The notes under the pieces: generated by a model
Told to the model about the DNA's origin: nothing
The model's database searches: none
The model's input: only the letters and a program-made list of their open reading frames with translations
Translations under genes and position numbers: made by a program
From: Umezawaea beigongshangensis
GTDB taxonomy: Bacteria > Actinomycetota > Actinomycetes > Mycobacteriales > Pseudonocardiaceae
Assembly (NCBI RefSeq): GCF_016464305.1
Contig: NZ_JAEIOJ010000001.1
Span: forward strand, 332,685 to 396,684
Reading direction: 5' to 3'
DNA length: 64,000 nucleotides
In this document: positions 29,297-38,116 of the stretch, one piece after another
How the letters are laid out: each line of letters begins with the position of its first letter
Position numbering within the stretch: position 1 is the first letter of the stretch

Positions 29297-30460
29297 GTGA
29301 GCGTGACCACAGCTGACTCGGTGTTCGACTGGATCGACGAGCGCGCGCAGGCCCGCGCCAAGGCCGGGCTGGCGCGCAGACTGCGACCCCGCCGGGCCGA
29401 CTCGACCGACCTCGACCTGGCCAGCAACGACTACCTGGGCCTCGCCCGCGACAAGCGGGTGACCGGTGCCGCGGCGGCCGCCGCGCTGCGCTGGGGCGCG
29501 GGCTCCACCGGGTCGCGGCTGGTCACCGGCAGCACCGAGCTGCACCAGGAGCTGGAGTACGAGCTGGCGAACTTCTGCGGCGCTCCGGCCGCGCTGGTGT
29601 TCTCCTCCGGCTACGCGGCCAACCTCGGCGCGCTCACCGCCCTGTCCGGTCCCGGCACGGCGATCGTCGCCGACCAGCACATCCACGCCTCGCTGATCGA
29701 CGGCTGCAAGCTGTCGAAGGCCGACGTCGCCGTCGCCGGGCACTGCGACCCCGAGCAGGTGGAGAAGGCGCTGGCCACGCGGGGCGAGCGCCGCGCGCTG
29801 GTCGTCACCGACTCGGTGTTCTCGGTGGACGGCGACCTCGCGCCGCTGTCCGTGCTCGCCGAGCTGACGGCGAAGCACGGCTCGGCGCTCGTCGTGGACG
29901 ACGCGCACGGCCTCGGCGTCGTGGGGCCGGCCGGCCGGGGCGCGGTCGCCGGGGCGGGGCTGGCGAAGGCGCCGCACGTGGTGACCACGCTGACCCTGTC
30001 CAAGTCGCTGGGCGCTCAGGGCGGCGCCGTCCTCGGTCCCGGCCGGGTGATCCGCCACCTGGTCGACACCGCCCGCAGCTTCATCTTCGACACCGGTCTC
30101 GCGCCCGCCAGCGCCGCCGCCGCGCTGGCCGCGCTGCGCGTCCTGCGCGAGGAGCCGGAGCGCCCGGCGCGCGCGCTGGCCGTGGCCGCCGGCCTGGCCG
30201 CCCGGCTGCGCGAGGCGGGACTGCGGACCAGCGAGCCGACCGCGGCCGTCGTGTCGGTGCGGGCTCCGTCGCCGGAGGCCGCCGTGGCGTGGGCCGAGTC
30301 GTGCCGCGCCGCCGGTGTCGTCGTCGGCTGCTTCCGGCCGCCGTCCGTGCCGGACCAGGTCTCCCGGCTGCGGCTGACCGCGCGGGCCGACCTCACCGAC
30401 GCCGACCTGGACCGGGTCGTGACCGTGATCAGGGAGTGCGCGCCCGCCGGCGCATCCTGA
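29297..30460 (+). CDS. bioF: 8-amino-7-oxononanoate synthase BioF-like
   Basis: A 387-residue alpha-oxoamine synthase (PLP) that condenses pimeloyl-thioester with alanine in biotin synthesis. K236 in TLSKSLGAQGG forms the Schiff base; DDAHGLGVVG (201-210) binds PLP; SNDYLGLA and GSGGSR-like GAGSTGSRLVTG are present. No bioA, bioD or bioB lies in this window; the related enzyme KBL is less likely given the DDAHGLGV pattern. Its 3' end overlaps the convergent acetyltransferase by 32 bases. Confidence 0.85.
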   Translation: MSVTTADSVFDWIDERAQARAKAGLARRLRPRRADSTDLDLASNDYLGLARDKRVTGAAAAAALRWGAGSTGSRLVTGSTELHQELEYELANFCGAPAALVFSSGYAANLGALTALSGPGTAIVADQHIHASLIDGCKLSKADVAVAGHCDPEQVEKALATRGERRALVVTDSVFSVDGDLAPLSVLAELTAKHGSALVVDDAHGLGVVGPAGRGAVAGAGLAKAPHVVTTLTLSKSLGAQGGAVLGPGRVIRHLVDTARSFIFDTGLAPASAAAALAALRVLREEPERPARALAVAAGLAARLREAGLRTSEPTAAVVSVRAPSPEAAVAWAESCRAAGVVVGCFRPPSVPDQVSRLRLTARADLTDADLDRVVTVIRECAPAGAS

Positions 30461-30896
30461 CGTGCGGGATGCCGTCCTCCAGGAACTGCTCGCCCTCGGG
30501 GACGAAGCCGAACGAGCCGTAGAAGTCGGCGACGTAGGTCTGCGCGTCCAGCACGCAGTCCGCGTCGCCGACCTCGGCCAGCGCCGCCTCCATCAGCCGT
30601 CGGCTGAACCCGCGTCCGCGCGCGGTCCTGGCGGTGACGACCCGGCCGATGCGGAAGGTCCCGCCGGGCTCCTCCAGCAGTCTCAGGTACGCCGAGGGCT
30701 CGGCCGACCCGTCCTCCTCCAGCCAGAGGTGCCGGGTGGTGGGCTCCAGGTCGCGCCCGTCCAGCTCGGGGTAGGGGCAGTTCTGCTCGACGACGAAGAC
30801 GTCACCCCGCAGCCGCAGCACCGCGTAGAGCTGCGGGACCGTCAGGTCGGCCGACCACTGACGGCGCAGGGTCGCGGGAAATGGTTGTGTGCGCAC
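30429..30896 (-). CDS. ElaA-family GNAT acetyltransferase
   Basis: A ~155-residue GNAT protein of the ElaA type: VLRLRGDVFVVEQNCPYPELDGRD and RTARGRGFSRRLMEAAL (acetyl-CoA motif), then DAQTYVADFYGSFGF. Substrate unknown. It lies where Rv2851c sits in M. tuberculosis. The GTG start at 30896 has no clear ribosome-binding site and lies 22 bases after the protease stop, so it may be co-transcribed with that gene. Confidence 0.88.
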   Translation of the reverse strand: MRTQPFPATLRRQWSADLTVPQLYAVLRLRGDVFVVEQNCPYPELDGRDLEPTTRHLWLEEDGSAEPSAYLRLLEEPGGTFRIGRVVTARTARGRGFSRRLMEAALAEVGDADCVLDAQTYVADFYGSFGFVPEGEQFLEDGIPHVRMRRRARTP

Positions 30897-30918
30897 AGAC
30901 CGTTGATACCACCGACGG

Positions 30919-31686
30919 TCAGAGACCCAGCCACCGCCGGTAGGAGGCCAGGCGCGTGTAGACGCCGGGTTCACCCGCACGTGCGCAGCCGGTGCCCCAG
31001 GACACGACGCCCGCGAGACGGCCGCCGACGACCAGCGGGCCCCCGGAGTCGCCCTCGCAGGCGTCCCGGCCGCCCTCGGGGTACCCGGCGCAGGTCATGC
31101 CGTCCGCGCGGTAGGAGCTGATCTCGGCGCGGCACTCGTCGTCGCCCAGGACGGGCACCACGACCTCGCGCAGGACGGGCGACGGCGGCGTCCCCTCCGC
31201 CGTGCGTCCCCAGCCGAGCACCGAGGCGGGCGTGCCGGGCGCGTAGCTGGCGGTGTCGCCCTCCTCGACCAGCGGGACCGGCCGGGCGGCCACCGGCCTG
31301 GCCAGGACGAGGACGGCCACGTCGTCTCCGGAGATCGCCTCCCGGAAGCCGGGGTGGACCCGCACGGCGCTGACCGGCACGGACTCCCCGGAGTCGCCGC
31401 GCAGGTCGGTGCGTCCCACGACCACCCGCATCCGCGCGAGCGGACGCGCCTCGGCCGTGCCCACCGGGGTGCGCTCCCGCGTGCAGTGCGCGGCCGTGAC
31501 GACGCGGTCCGGCGCGACGAGCGCGCCGCCGCAGAAGAGCTGTCCGGAGGGGGTCGTCAGCGCGACCGTCCAGGGGTGGTCGGCGGTGTCGGCCGGTCGG
31601 CCGCCGACGATCGCCCGCGCGGGTGCCGACACCCCGGCCACGGCGGCGGTGAGAGCGAGGACGAGGAGCACACGACTGGTCCGCAC
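30919..31686 (-). CDS. Secreted trypsin-like serine protease
   Basis: A 255-residue S1 protease with a Sec signal peptide (1-25). The mature chain would begin at IVGG (26-29), directly after the signal, so no long propeptide. The catalytic triad is H67 (AAHC), D122 (GDDVAVL) and S214 (GDSGGP); D208, six before the serine, predicts trypsin-like Arg/Lys specificity. It closely resembles the protease at 32.5-33.3 kb. Confidence 0.93.
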   Translation of the reverse strand: MRTSRVLLVLALTAAVAGVSAPARAIVGGRPADTADHPWTVALTTPSGQLFCGGALVAPDRVVTAAHCTRERTPVGTAEARPLARMRVVVGRTDLRGDSGESVPVSAVRVHPGFREAISGDDVAVLVLARPVAARPVPLVEEGDTASYAPGTPASVLGWGRTAEGTPPSPVLREVVVPVLGDDECRAEISSYRADGMTCAGYPEGGRDACEGDSGGPLVVGGRLAGVVSWGTGCARAGEPGVYTRLASYRRWLGL

Positions 31687-31883
31687 GGAGCACGACCTCC
31701 AACGTCGAACGACGGAGCGCTACAAACCGTAGCTCACCGTGACCGAACCGAACACATCGCCAGTTGCGAGTGACAAAGACGGCACATCTTCCTGTTAGCA
31801 TCCCGATGTACCGAAAAATTGACGGTCAGTGGCACAGATCACCGTTGTCTGTCCGGCCGTTGTGTCGTAGTGGAGCGTTTCTC

Positions 31884-32501
31884 GTGCACCTGGACCTCAC
31901 CCAGTTCCCGGCCTTCCTGCTCGCGTGCGCGGTCGTGGTCCTCACCCCCGGCGTCGACGCGTTCCTGCTGCTGCGCACCTCGATGCGCTCGGGCACGCGC
32001 GCCGGCCTGCTGACCCTCGCCGGCATCCACACGGCGAGCGCGGTCCAGGTCGGCCTCGTCATCTCCGGTCTGGGCGTCGTCCTGGCCAGCTACCCCGCGG
32101 TGCTCGTCGCGCTGCGCTGGATCGGCGCGGCGTACCTGCTGCACCTCGCCGTGTCGATCGCGCGCAGCCTGCTGACCCGGCGCACCGGCGTCGTCGAGCC
32201 GGAACCGGTCGCGTCCCGCGACCGCCCGTTCCGCCGCGGGTTCCTGACCAACATCACCAACCCGAAGATGCTGCTGTTCTCCCTGGCGTTCCTGCCCCAG
32301 TTCATCGGTTCCGGCAGCCCCGCCGCGCAGCTCACCGCGCTCGCCGCGGTGTTCCTGGGGCTCGCCGCGATCTGGGAGCTGATGATCGTGCTGGCCGCGA
32401 GCAGGGTCGCCGGACGCCTGCGCCGCCCCGGCGTGACGACCGCGCTCGACGCCGTCTGCGCGACGGTCTTCCTCGGGATGAGCGTCGGCCTGGTCGTGTA
32501 G
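31884..32501 (+). CDS. LysE/RhtB-family exporter
   Basis: A 205-residue inner-membrane amino acid exporter with six predicted membrane segments. Family features: TPGVDAFLLLRTSMRSGTRAGL near the start and LTNITNPKMLLFSLAFLPQF in the middle. Substrate unknown. GTG 31884 has GGAG 8 bases upstream. The 197-base gap to the left-hand protease contains a CGTCG-AA-CGACG inverted repeat and is relatively AT-rich, suggesting divergent promoters. Confidence 0.9.
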   Translation: MHLDLTQFPAFLLACAVVVLTPGVDAFLLLRTSMRSGTRAGLLTLAGIHTASAVQVGLVISGLGVVLASYPAVLVALRWIGAAYLLHLAVSIARSLLTRRTGVVEPEPVASRDRPFRRGFLTNITNPKMLLFSLAFLPQFIGSGSPAAQLTALAAVFLGLAAIWELMIVLAASRVAGRLRRPGVTTALDAVCATVFLGMSVGLVV

Positions 32502-32510
32502 GACCGCCGC

Positions 32511-33317
32511 TCAGAGCGAGGTCGCGGGCGGGTGGTGCAACGCCACCTGCTCGCGCACGGCCGGCTCGTAGGTGCGCACCCGCGCGTACACGCCGGGTCT
32601 GCCCGGCCGCCCGCAGCCCTCGCCCCACGACGTCACGCCGACGAGCTTCCCCCCGGCGACCAGCGGCCCGCCCGAGTCGCCCTGGCAGGTGTCCACGCCG
32701 CCGTCCGGCTCACCGGCGCACACCATCGCGAGCGGGTCGAACTGCGGGTACGCGCCGGCGCACGTGGCGTCCGAGGTCAGCGGGAGGACGACGCCGAGCA
32801 GCCGGCGGGACGGGCTGCCCTGCTCGCTCACCCTGCCCCACCCGTACGCCTCGGCCGGGACGCCCTCCTCGTACAGCGCGGCGTCGTCCGGCCCGGCCAG
32901 CGGCAGCGGCGTCAGCTCCGTCTCCCGCCCGAGCGTGAGCAGGGCGACGTCGTCACCGCGGTCGGCCGACACGAAGCCGGGGTGGACCCAGATGCGGGTG
33001 ACCTCCAGCACGGCGCCCTGCTGGCTCTGCTTGTCCTCGCGCCCCGCCACGACGCGCAGCGAGCCGGGACGCTGCCCGGCCGCGCAGTGCGCCGCGGTCA
33101 GCACCTCGTCCGGCGCGATCAGCGTGCCGCCGCAGAACTGGAAGCCGCCCGCGTCGACCAGGTAGACCACCCACGGGTGGGTGGCGATGCTCGCCGGCGC
33201 ACCGCCGACGATCGCGACGTCCGCCGCTGCCGTCCCGGTGATCGCCCCCGCGATCGTCGCTGCGGCCGCGACCAGCGATCCCACCCGTGCAGCGAGCCCT
33301 CGTGCCCCGTCCCCCAC
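32511..33317 (-). CDS. Second secreted trypsin-like protease
   Basis: A 268-residue S1 protease. The signal peptide (~1-32) ends TAAA, with IVGG at 36-39. Triad segments AAHC, GDDVALLTL and GDSGGP are intact, and Asp six residues before the serine (VDTCQGDSGGP) predicts cleavage after Arg/Lys. GTG 33317 has GAGGAGG upstream; upstream codons to 33623 are in a non-coding stretch. It is paralogous to the protease at 30.9-31.7 kb, with the LysE gene between. Confidence 0.92.
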   Translation of the reverse strand: MGDGARGLAARVGSLVAAAATIAGAITGTAAADVAIVGGAPASIATHPWVVYLVDAGGFQFCGGTLIAPDEVLTAAHCAAGQRPGSLRVVAGREDKQSQQGAVLEVTRIWVHPGFVSADRGDDVALLTLGRETELTPLPLAGPDDAALYEEGVPAEAYGWGRVSEQGSPSRRLLGVVLPLTSDATCAGAYPQFDPLAMVCAGEPDGGVDTCQGDSGGPLVAGGKLVGVTSWGEGCGRPGRPGVYARVRTYEPAVREQVALHHPPATSL

Positions 33318-33555
33318 GCGTCCTCCTCGTGCTGTGATCGGTTCACCCCACAACACACCACCCGGAGGTGCGTTGGGCAGGACAGTCGTACGGATTAACC
33401 CGAAGGGCTTACCCCCACCCGTGGGCCGGTCGTCCTCGCGGCACCGGGCCGGAGCCGGGGAGGCGCCGCGGCACTCGACGGCGTCGATCGTCGGACCGGG
33501 CACGAACGACGTACGTCCCTCCCGGTCCGGCGCGATCGGCGTGCAGACTGTGGCC

Positions 33556-34503
33556 GTGACGGCAGACCTGCTCGGCGACGGCTTCGAGATCCGCGTCCTC
33601 CCGCTGGGGGACGGCGTGGACAACGACCTGGTGGCCTCCCTCGTGCGCTTCCGGGCGCAGGACCCGGCGCGCGGCGCCGTGCTGTACGTGCACGGGTTCT
33701 CCGACTACTTCTTCCAGCGGCACGTGGCCGTGCACTTCGCGGAGCGCGGGTACGACTTCTACGCGATCGACCTCCGCGGCTACGGACGCTCGCTGCGGCC
33801 GAGCCGGGCGCCGAACTACGTGGCCGCGATGTCGGAGCACTTCGAGGAGCTGGACGCGGCCGTCGAGCTGATCCGCACCGACGGCCACCGGGGCCTGGTC
33901 GTGGTGGGACACTCGACCGGCGGGCTGATCACGACGCTGTGGGCGCACGAGCGGCGGGCCGACCCGCCCCTGGACGCGCTGGTGCTCAACAGTCCGTGGT
34001 TCGACCTGGCCGAGCCCTGGCTGACCCGCGTCGTCGGCACCCCGCTGATCGACGTGGTGGGTCGCTTCGCGCCCCGGCTGGTGCTGCGCGAGGGCCTCGG
34101 CGGGGTGTACGGGCACAGCATCCACCGCGATCACCACGGGGAGTGGGACTACGACCCCCGCTGGAAGCCGGTCACGGGGTTCCCGGTGCTCGCCGGGTGG
34201 CTGCGCGCGGTGCGCCGCGGGCACGCGGCCCTGCACCGCGGCCTGGACGTGCCGGTGCCGGTCCTGGTGCTGCACTCCGGCCGCAGCCACCTGCGCGCGA
34301 AGCGGTGGACCGAGGAGGCCATGACCGCGGACACCGTCCTCGACGTCGGGCAGATCGCGCGGTGGGCGCCGAAGGTCGGTCGCGACGTGGACGTCGTGCG
34401 GGTCGAGGGCGGCCTGCACGACCTCTTCCTGTCCGCGGCGCCGGTGCGGGACAGGGCCTTCGCGGTCGTGGACGACTGGCTCGCCGGGCACCGGCGCGAC
34501 TGA
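33556..34503 (+). CDS. Alpha/beta hydrolase, Rv2854-like
   Basis: A 315-residue alpha/beta hydrolase of the lysophospholipase/monoglyceride-lipase type. Oxyanion segment YVHGFSDYF, nucleophile S120 in GHSTGGL, and the C-terminal His in GGLHDLFL are present. No signal peptide. GTG 33556 (GTG 33550 is an alternative). It sits just before a stem-loop and where Rv2854 lies relative to mtr in M. tuberculosis. The 238 bases upstream contain no gene. Confidence 0.87.
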   Translation: MTADLLGDGFEIRVLPLGDGVDNDLVASLVRFRAQDPARGAVLYVHGFSDYFFQRHVAVHFAERGYDFYAIDLRGYGRSLRPSRAPNYVAAMSEHFEELDAAVELIRTDGHRGLVVVGHSTGGLITTLWAHERRADPPLDALVLNSPWFDLAEPWLTRVVGTPLIDVVGRFAPRLVLREGLGGVYGHSIHRDHHGEWDYDPRWKPVTGFPVLAGWLRAVRRGHAALHRGLDVPVPVLVLHSGRSHLRAKRWTEEAMTADTVLDVGQIARWAPKVGRDVDVVRVEGGLHDLFLSAAPVRDRAFAVVDDWLAGHRRD

Positions 34504-34516
34504 GCACCGGCGCGGA

Positions 34517-34533
34517 CCGTCCTGTTCGGACGG
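34517..34533. terminator. Short hairpin between convergent genes
   Basis: CCGTCC-TGTTC-GGACGG, a 6-bp GC stem 14 bases after the hydrolase stop and 13 before the TetR stop. A modest bidirectional terminator candidate. Confidence 0.45.
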
Positions 34534-34545
34534 CCCGCGTCCGCG

Positions 34546-35133
34546 CTACCCGGCGAACACCCCCGCCGCGGCGGCGGCGAGCGCGGCGTCGACGGCGCGG
34601 TGGGCCACCGCCTCGTCGACGGGCTCGCGGGTGATGAACACCCGCAGGAACACCGGCGCGCAGGTGGCCCGCAGCACCTCGACGGGATCGGTCCCGGCGG
34701 GCAGCTCCCCCCGCTCGACCGCGCGCCGCACCACGACCGCGGCCCGCCCGAGCCGGTCGGCGTAGAAGGTGCGCAGGGCCTCGACCGTGTCCGCCGAGCG
34801 CATCGCGCCGACGACGACGGCCTCGGGGATCGCCCGCAGCTCCGGATCGGCGAAGGTGCGCACCAGCTCCAGCGCGATGGCCTCCAGGTCGCCGCGCAAC
34901 GACCCCGTGTCGGGCACCGCCCACCGGGCCAGCGTCGGTTCCAGCGCCTCGACGATCAGCGCCTGCACGGTGCCCCACCTGCGGTAGAGGGTGGTCTTGT
35001 GCACCGAGGCGCGCAGGGCGACGTTCTCCATCGTCACCCCGGTGAAGCCCTTGTCGATCAGCTCCTCCAGCGCGGCCTCCAGTGCGGACCGGCGCACCCG
35101 TTCGGTGCGACCGCCGGGTCTCGACGCGCTCAA
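34546..35133 (-). CDS. TetR-family regulator of esterase/acetyltransferase
   Basis: A ~195-residue TetR repressor with helix-turn-helix [22 protein letters not shown] and a TetR_C-type C-terminal domain. I chose TTG 35133 because GGAG lies 8 bases upstream; TTG 35139 is the other option. It is divergent from the esterase-acetyltransferase pair, and two related palindromes lie between (35136-35150, 35182-35201), so it probably represses both directions. Confidence 0.9.
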   Translation of the reverse strand: MSASRPGGRTERVRRSALEAALEELIDKGFTGVTMENVALRASVHKTTLYRRWGTVQALIVEALEPTLARWAVPDTGSLRGDLEAIALELVRTFADPELRAIPEAVVVGAMRSADTVEALRTFYADRLGRAAVVVRRAVERGELPAGTDPVEVLRATCAPVFLRVFITREPVDEAVAHRAVDAALAAAAAGVFAG

Positions 35134-35135
35134 GA

Positions 35136-35150
35136 GCAACTCTCCGTTGC
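35136..35150 (-). promoter_or_regulatory. Palindrome at TetR gene start
   Basis: GCAAC-N5-GTTGC, next to the TetR start codon. Its half-site GCAAC(T) matches the longer palindrome 46 bases away (35182-35201), consistent with the same repressor binding both. Confidence 0.5.
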
Positions 35151-35181
35151 GTTAGTGGGACGTCTCTGCCAGGATCAGCCT

Positions 35182-35201
35182 AGTGCAACTGGAGTTGCAC
35201 T
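35182..35201 (+). promoter_or_regulatory. Perfect 20-bp palindrome before esterase
   Basis: AGTGCAACT-GG-AGTTGCACT: two 9-base arms with a 2-base centre, 15-34 bases before the esterase start at 35216. It is the ideal size and place for a TetR operator overlapping the promoter. Confidence 0.75.
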
Positions 35202-35215
35202 CCGAGGGGGTGTTC

Positions 35216-36487
35216 GTGGAGGGCAGGATCGCGGAGTTCGCGGCGGAGGCCGCGCACGACGCGCCGGGGGCGACGCGGCGGTTGCACGCGGACCTGGTGG
35301 CGTCGGGCGGCCCGCTCGTGGAGCGGGTGGAGGGCGACGAGCGGGTGCGGGTGACGTTCGTCTGGATCGGCCCGCAGACCGACGTGTCGGTCCGCGCGCA
35401 GGTGTTCGACGACCCCCTCGCGCTCTCCCACCCGATGCGGCGGGTGGAGGGCACGGACGTGTGGTGGCGGCAGGCACTCGTGGCCCCGGCCGTGGTCACG
35501 ACCTACCAGTACCTGGTGGACGACCCGTTCCGCGGCGTCGATCCCACCGATCTGGCCGCGGTCGGCGCGGTGCTGGGCGCGCTGCGGGAGCGCTCGTTCG
35601 CCGATCCGGTCAACCCGCGGTCGCTGTTCCCGCAGACGGCCGTGATCGCCGGGGAGACGACGGCCGGTTCCCGGCACCGCGAGTCGGTGCTGCGGCTGCC
35701 CGGCGCGGAGCCGGAACCCTGGTTCGACACCGTGCCCGAGCGGCGGGGCACGCTGACCGAGCACCGCCTGCGCGACCGGACGATCGAGGTGTGGAGCCCT
35801 CCCGGCGCGCACGGCGCGCTGCCGCTGGTGGTGCTGCTCGACGGCGAGTGCTGGCCGCTGGTGGCGGAACTGGACGGAGCGCTGGACGCCCTGGTGGGCT
35901 CGGGCGAGCTGGCCCCGGCGCTGGTGGCGTTCGTGCACAACACCGGGGGGATGGCGGCCCGGACGGCCGAGCTGTCCTGCGACGACTCCTTCGCCGCGTT
36001 CCTGGCGCACGAGTGCGTGCCGTTCCTGCGCGCGCGCCACGACACGACGCCGGACCGCGTGGTGATCGGCGGCGACAGTCTCGCCGGCCTGGCGGCCGCG
36101 CACGCCGCGCTGAACCACCCCGAGGTCTTCGGCGCCGTGCTGTCCTGCTCGGGTTCCTTCTGGTGGGGCTACCGCGCGGACGACTCCGGCTGGGGCCGCG
36201 ACGGCGAACCGGAGTGGCTCACCAGGCAGATCGCGGCGCGGCCACCGCGCGACGTCGAGTTCTGGGCGTCGGTCGGCTCCCTGGAGACCGGAGCGAGCCC
36301 CCTGTCGCCCGGCGTGGACCAGCGAGCGGCGAACCGGCACCTGCGGGACGTGCTGCGAGCCGGCGGGTGCGCCGTCACCCTCGTCGAGGAACCGGGCGGC
36401 CACGACTTCGCCACCTTCCGGCGCAGCGCCGTGCGCGGCCTGCGCGCCCTTCTCCCCCCCGACCCGGAGGTCCGGCCGTGCCGGTAG
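35216..36487 (+). CDS. Fes-like (enterochelin esterase) hydrolase
   Basis: A 423-residue protein with an N-terminal enterochelin-esterase (DUF3327-type) beta domain (~1-180) and a C-terminal esterase D-like alpha/beta hydrolase. Nucleophile S288 in [10 protein letters not shown] and the His of GGHDFATFR near the end look intact. Family members hydrolyse ferric-siderophore esters in the cytoplasm; there is no signal peptide. I chose GTG 35216 with GAGGGGG upstream. It overlaps the acetyltransferase gene by 10 bases. Siderophore use is inference. Confidence 0.82.
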   Translation: MEGRIAEFAAEAAHDAPGATRRLHADLVASGGPLVERVEGDERVRVTFVWIGPQTDVSVRAQVFDDPLALSHPMRRVEGTDVWWRQALVAPAVVTTYQYLVDDPFRGVDPTDLAAVGAVLGALRERSFADPVNPRSLFPQTAVIAGETTAGSRHRESVLRLPGAEPEPWFDTVPERRGTLTEHRLRDRTIEVWSPPGAHGALPLVVLLDGECWPLVAELDGALDALVGSGELAPALVAFVHNTGGMAARTAELSCDDSFAAFLAHECVPFLRARHDTTPDRVVIGGDSLAGLAAAHAALNHPEVFGAVLSCSGSFWWGYRADDSGWGRDGEPEWLTRQIAARPPRDVEFWASVGSLETGASPLSPGVDQRAANRHLRDVLRAGGCAVTLVEEPGGHDFATFRRSAVRGLRALLPPDPEVRPCR

Positions 36488-37137
36488 CGCCCGATCCGAA
36501 CCAGCTGCACCCCCTGCCCGACCACCCCAGGGTGGTGCTGCTCAAATCCCTGGTCCGCTCGGACAAGATCGTGGTGGGCGACTACACCTACTACGACGAC
36601 CCGCAGGACGCGACGGCGTTCGAGCACCGCAACGTCCTCTACTCCTACGGCGAGGAGAAGCTCGTCATCGGCGCGTACTGCGCCCTGGCGGCCGGCACGA
36701 CGTTCGTGATGTCCGGCGGGAACCACTCGACCAGCGGTCCGTCGACGTTCCCGTTCACGATCTTCGGCGGTGAGTGGGCGGAGCGGACGGTGGACATCGC
36801 GCTGGACATCCCGAGCCGCGGGGACACCGTGGTGGGCAACGACGTGTGGTTCGGCCACCGCAGTCTGGTGATGCCGGGCGTGCGCATCGGCGACGGCGCG
36901 ATCGTCGCGACGGGCGCGGTGGTGACCGCGGACGTCCCGCCCTACGCGGTCGTCGGCGGCAACCCCGCCCGCCCGCTGAAGCAGCGCTACCCCGACGAGG
37001 ACGTGCGCCGCCTCCTGCGCGCCGCGTGGTGGCACTGGCCGCCCGAACTGGTGACCGAGCACGTCCGCACGATCATGGCGGGCACCCCGGAGGAGGTGGA
37101 GCGGATCGCGGAGGCGAACGGTCTGCTGACCGGCTGA
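36478..37137 (+). CDS. Vat/CatB-type hexapeptide acetyltransferase
   Basis: A 219-residue left-handed beta-helix acetyltransferase of the xenobiotic (Vat/CatB) group. Typical segments: [25 protein letters not shown] (catalytic His83), [41 protein letters not shown]. Relatives acetylate streptogramin A or chloramphenicol, others natural products. GTG 36478 follows GGAGG with 7-base spacing and lies inside the esterase end, so the two are co-translated. Real substrate unknown. Confidence 0.88.
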   Translation: MPVAPDPNQLHPLPDHPRVVLLKSLVRSDKIVVGDYTYYDDPQDATAFEHRNVLYSYGEEKLVIGAYCALAAGTTFVMSGGNHSTSGPSTFPFTIFGGEWAERTVDIALDIPSRGDTVVGNDVWFGHRSLVMPGVRIGDGAIVATGAVVTADVPPYAVVGGNPARPLKQRYPDEDVRRLLRAAWWHWPPELVTEHVRTIMAGTPEEVERIAEANGLLTG

Positions 37138-37950
37138 TCACCGCGGTGCGACGGTCCACTCGCCGCTGGACGTGACCTGCACCAGCGCCGGTCCGGCGAG
37201 CGGAACGGTTCCCTCGTAGCCACCGATGTGGTTGACCGCCAGGTCGAGGGTGCTGGCGCTGAGGGACACGACGTGCACGGCGAAGTTGCTCTCACCGGTG
37301 TTGGTGATCCGCGCCTTCCGCGACGAGGTGGTCAGCAGCACCACGGAGTCACCTCGTCCGGCCGCGACGCCGCTCGTGGTCTCGGCCAGGTCGAGACCAC
37401 CGATGGTCACCGTCCACGCCCCGGTGGCCTGGACGGTGAGGGTGCTGGTGCGGCTGCCGTCCCGGACGTCCATCCACATCCGACCGGAGTAGGGACCGAT
37501 CTCGTTCACGAGCAGGGAGTCGAATCCGTCCGACTTCAGCACGGTGTTGCCCCGGCACGCGGGGCACTCGAACTCGACGATCTTGATTCCGGCCGGTCGG
37601 CCCACGTCGATCACGTCGTCACCGATTCCGGTGTGGACCGAGGGCGGGGGCGGAGGCGTCGTGGTGGTCGGCCTGGTGGTCGTCGGTCTGGCGGTCGTGG
37701 TCCGAGCAGTGGTGACGGTCGTGCGAACGGCCCCGGCCGTCGTCGTCGCACCGGCGCCTCTCGCATCGACGTCGTCCTTCCCCGCTCCGGCGACCCCCGC
37801 GAGTCCGAGGAGCACGACGACGACACCCGCGGCGATCCAGAGCCACGCCGGACGGAGCTTCCCCGGTGGGACGTACGGCGTCGAGCGCCCGTCCTGCGCG
37901 GGACGCGGTCCCGAAGGAGGTGGCACGGGCGCGGACGAAGGCTGGTTCAC
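37138..37950 (-). CDS. Membrane-anchored Thr-rich protein
   Basis: A 270-residue unrecognised protein. It has a short Pro-rich cytoplasmic end, a membrane helix (LWIAAGVVVVLLGLAGVAGA), a Thr/Pro-rich stalk (residues ~75-110), and an extracytoplasmic beta-rich domain with a CPAC motif (FECPACRG) and repeated TGAW/SGEW segments. The CPAC pair could be a redox site or just a disulfide. The gene's end meets the acetyltransferase end with no gap. Confidence 0.72.
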   Translation of the reverse strand: MNQPSSAPVPPPSGPRPAQDGRSTPYVPPGKLRPAWLWIAAGVVVVLLGLAGVAGAGKDDVDARGAGATTTAGAVRTTVTTARTTTARPTTTRPTTTTPPPPPSVHTGIGDDVIDVGRPAGIKIVEFECPACRGNTVLKSDGFDSLLVNEIGPYSGRMWMDVRDGSRTSTLTVQATGAWTVTIGGLDLAETTSGVAAGRGDSVVLLTTSSRKARITNTGESNFAVHVVSLSASTLDLAVNHIGGYEGTVPLAGPALVQVTSSGEWTVAPR

Positions 37951-38116
37951 GGGCTTTCCCCCAGTGGCCGAGGCTGTTGCCCGGTGGTTCGCACAACGAC
38001 GACGCCGCGTTATGGGCAAGCCCGATCTACCACTCGGAAGAGTTGTTCTTCTCCAGCGGAGCAACGCCGGAGCGCGATCGTGCGATCGGGAGCGCGACCA
38101 CGAGGAGCCCGGACGG

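Noticed and set aside
28869-29300. Plus-strand frame upstream of bioF
   Set aside because: Low-complexity Arg/Ala/Pro; overlaps the riboswitch and the LysR remnant. Not gene-like.
33318-33623. N-terminal extension of the second protease
   Set aside because: The extra residues are not signal-like; a perfect ribosome-binding site supports GTG 33317.
38075-38088. Twin CGATCG hexamers
   Set aside because: Likely chance in GC-rich DNA; no second copy or regulator nearby.
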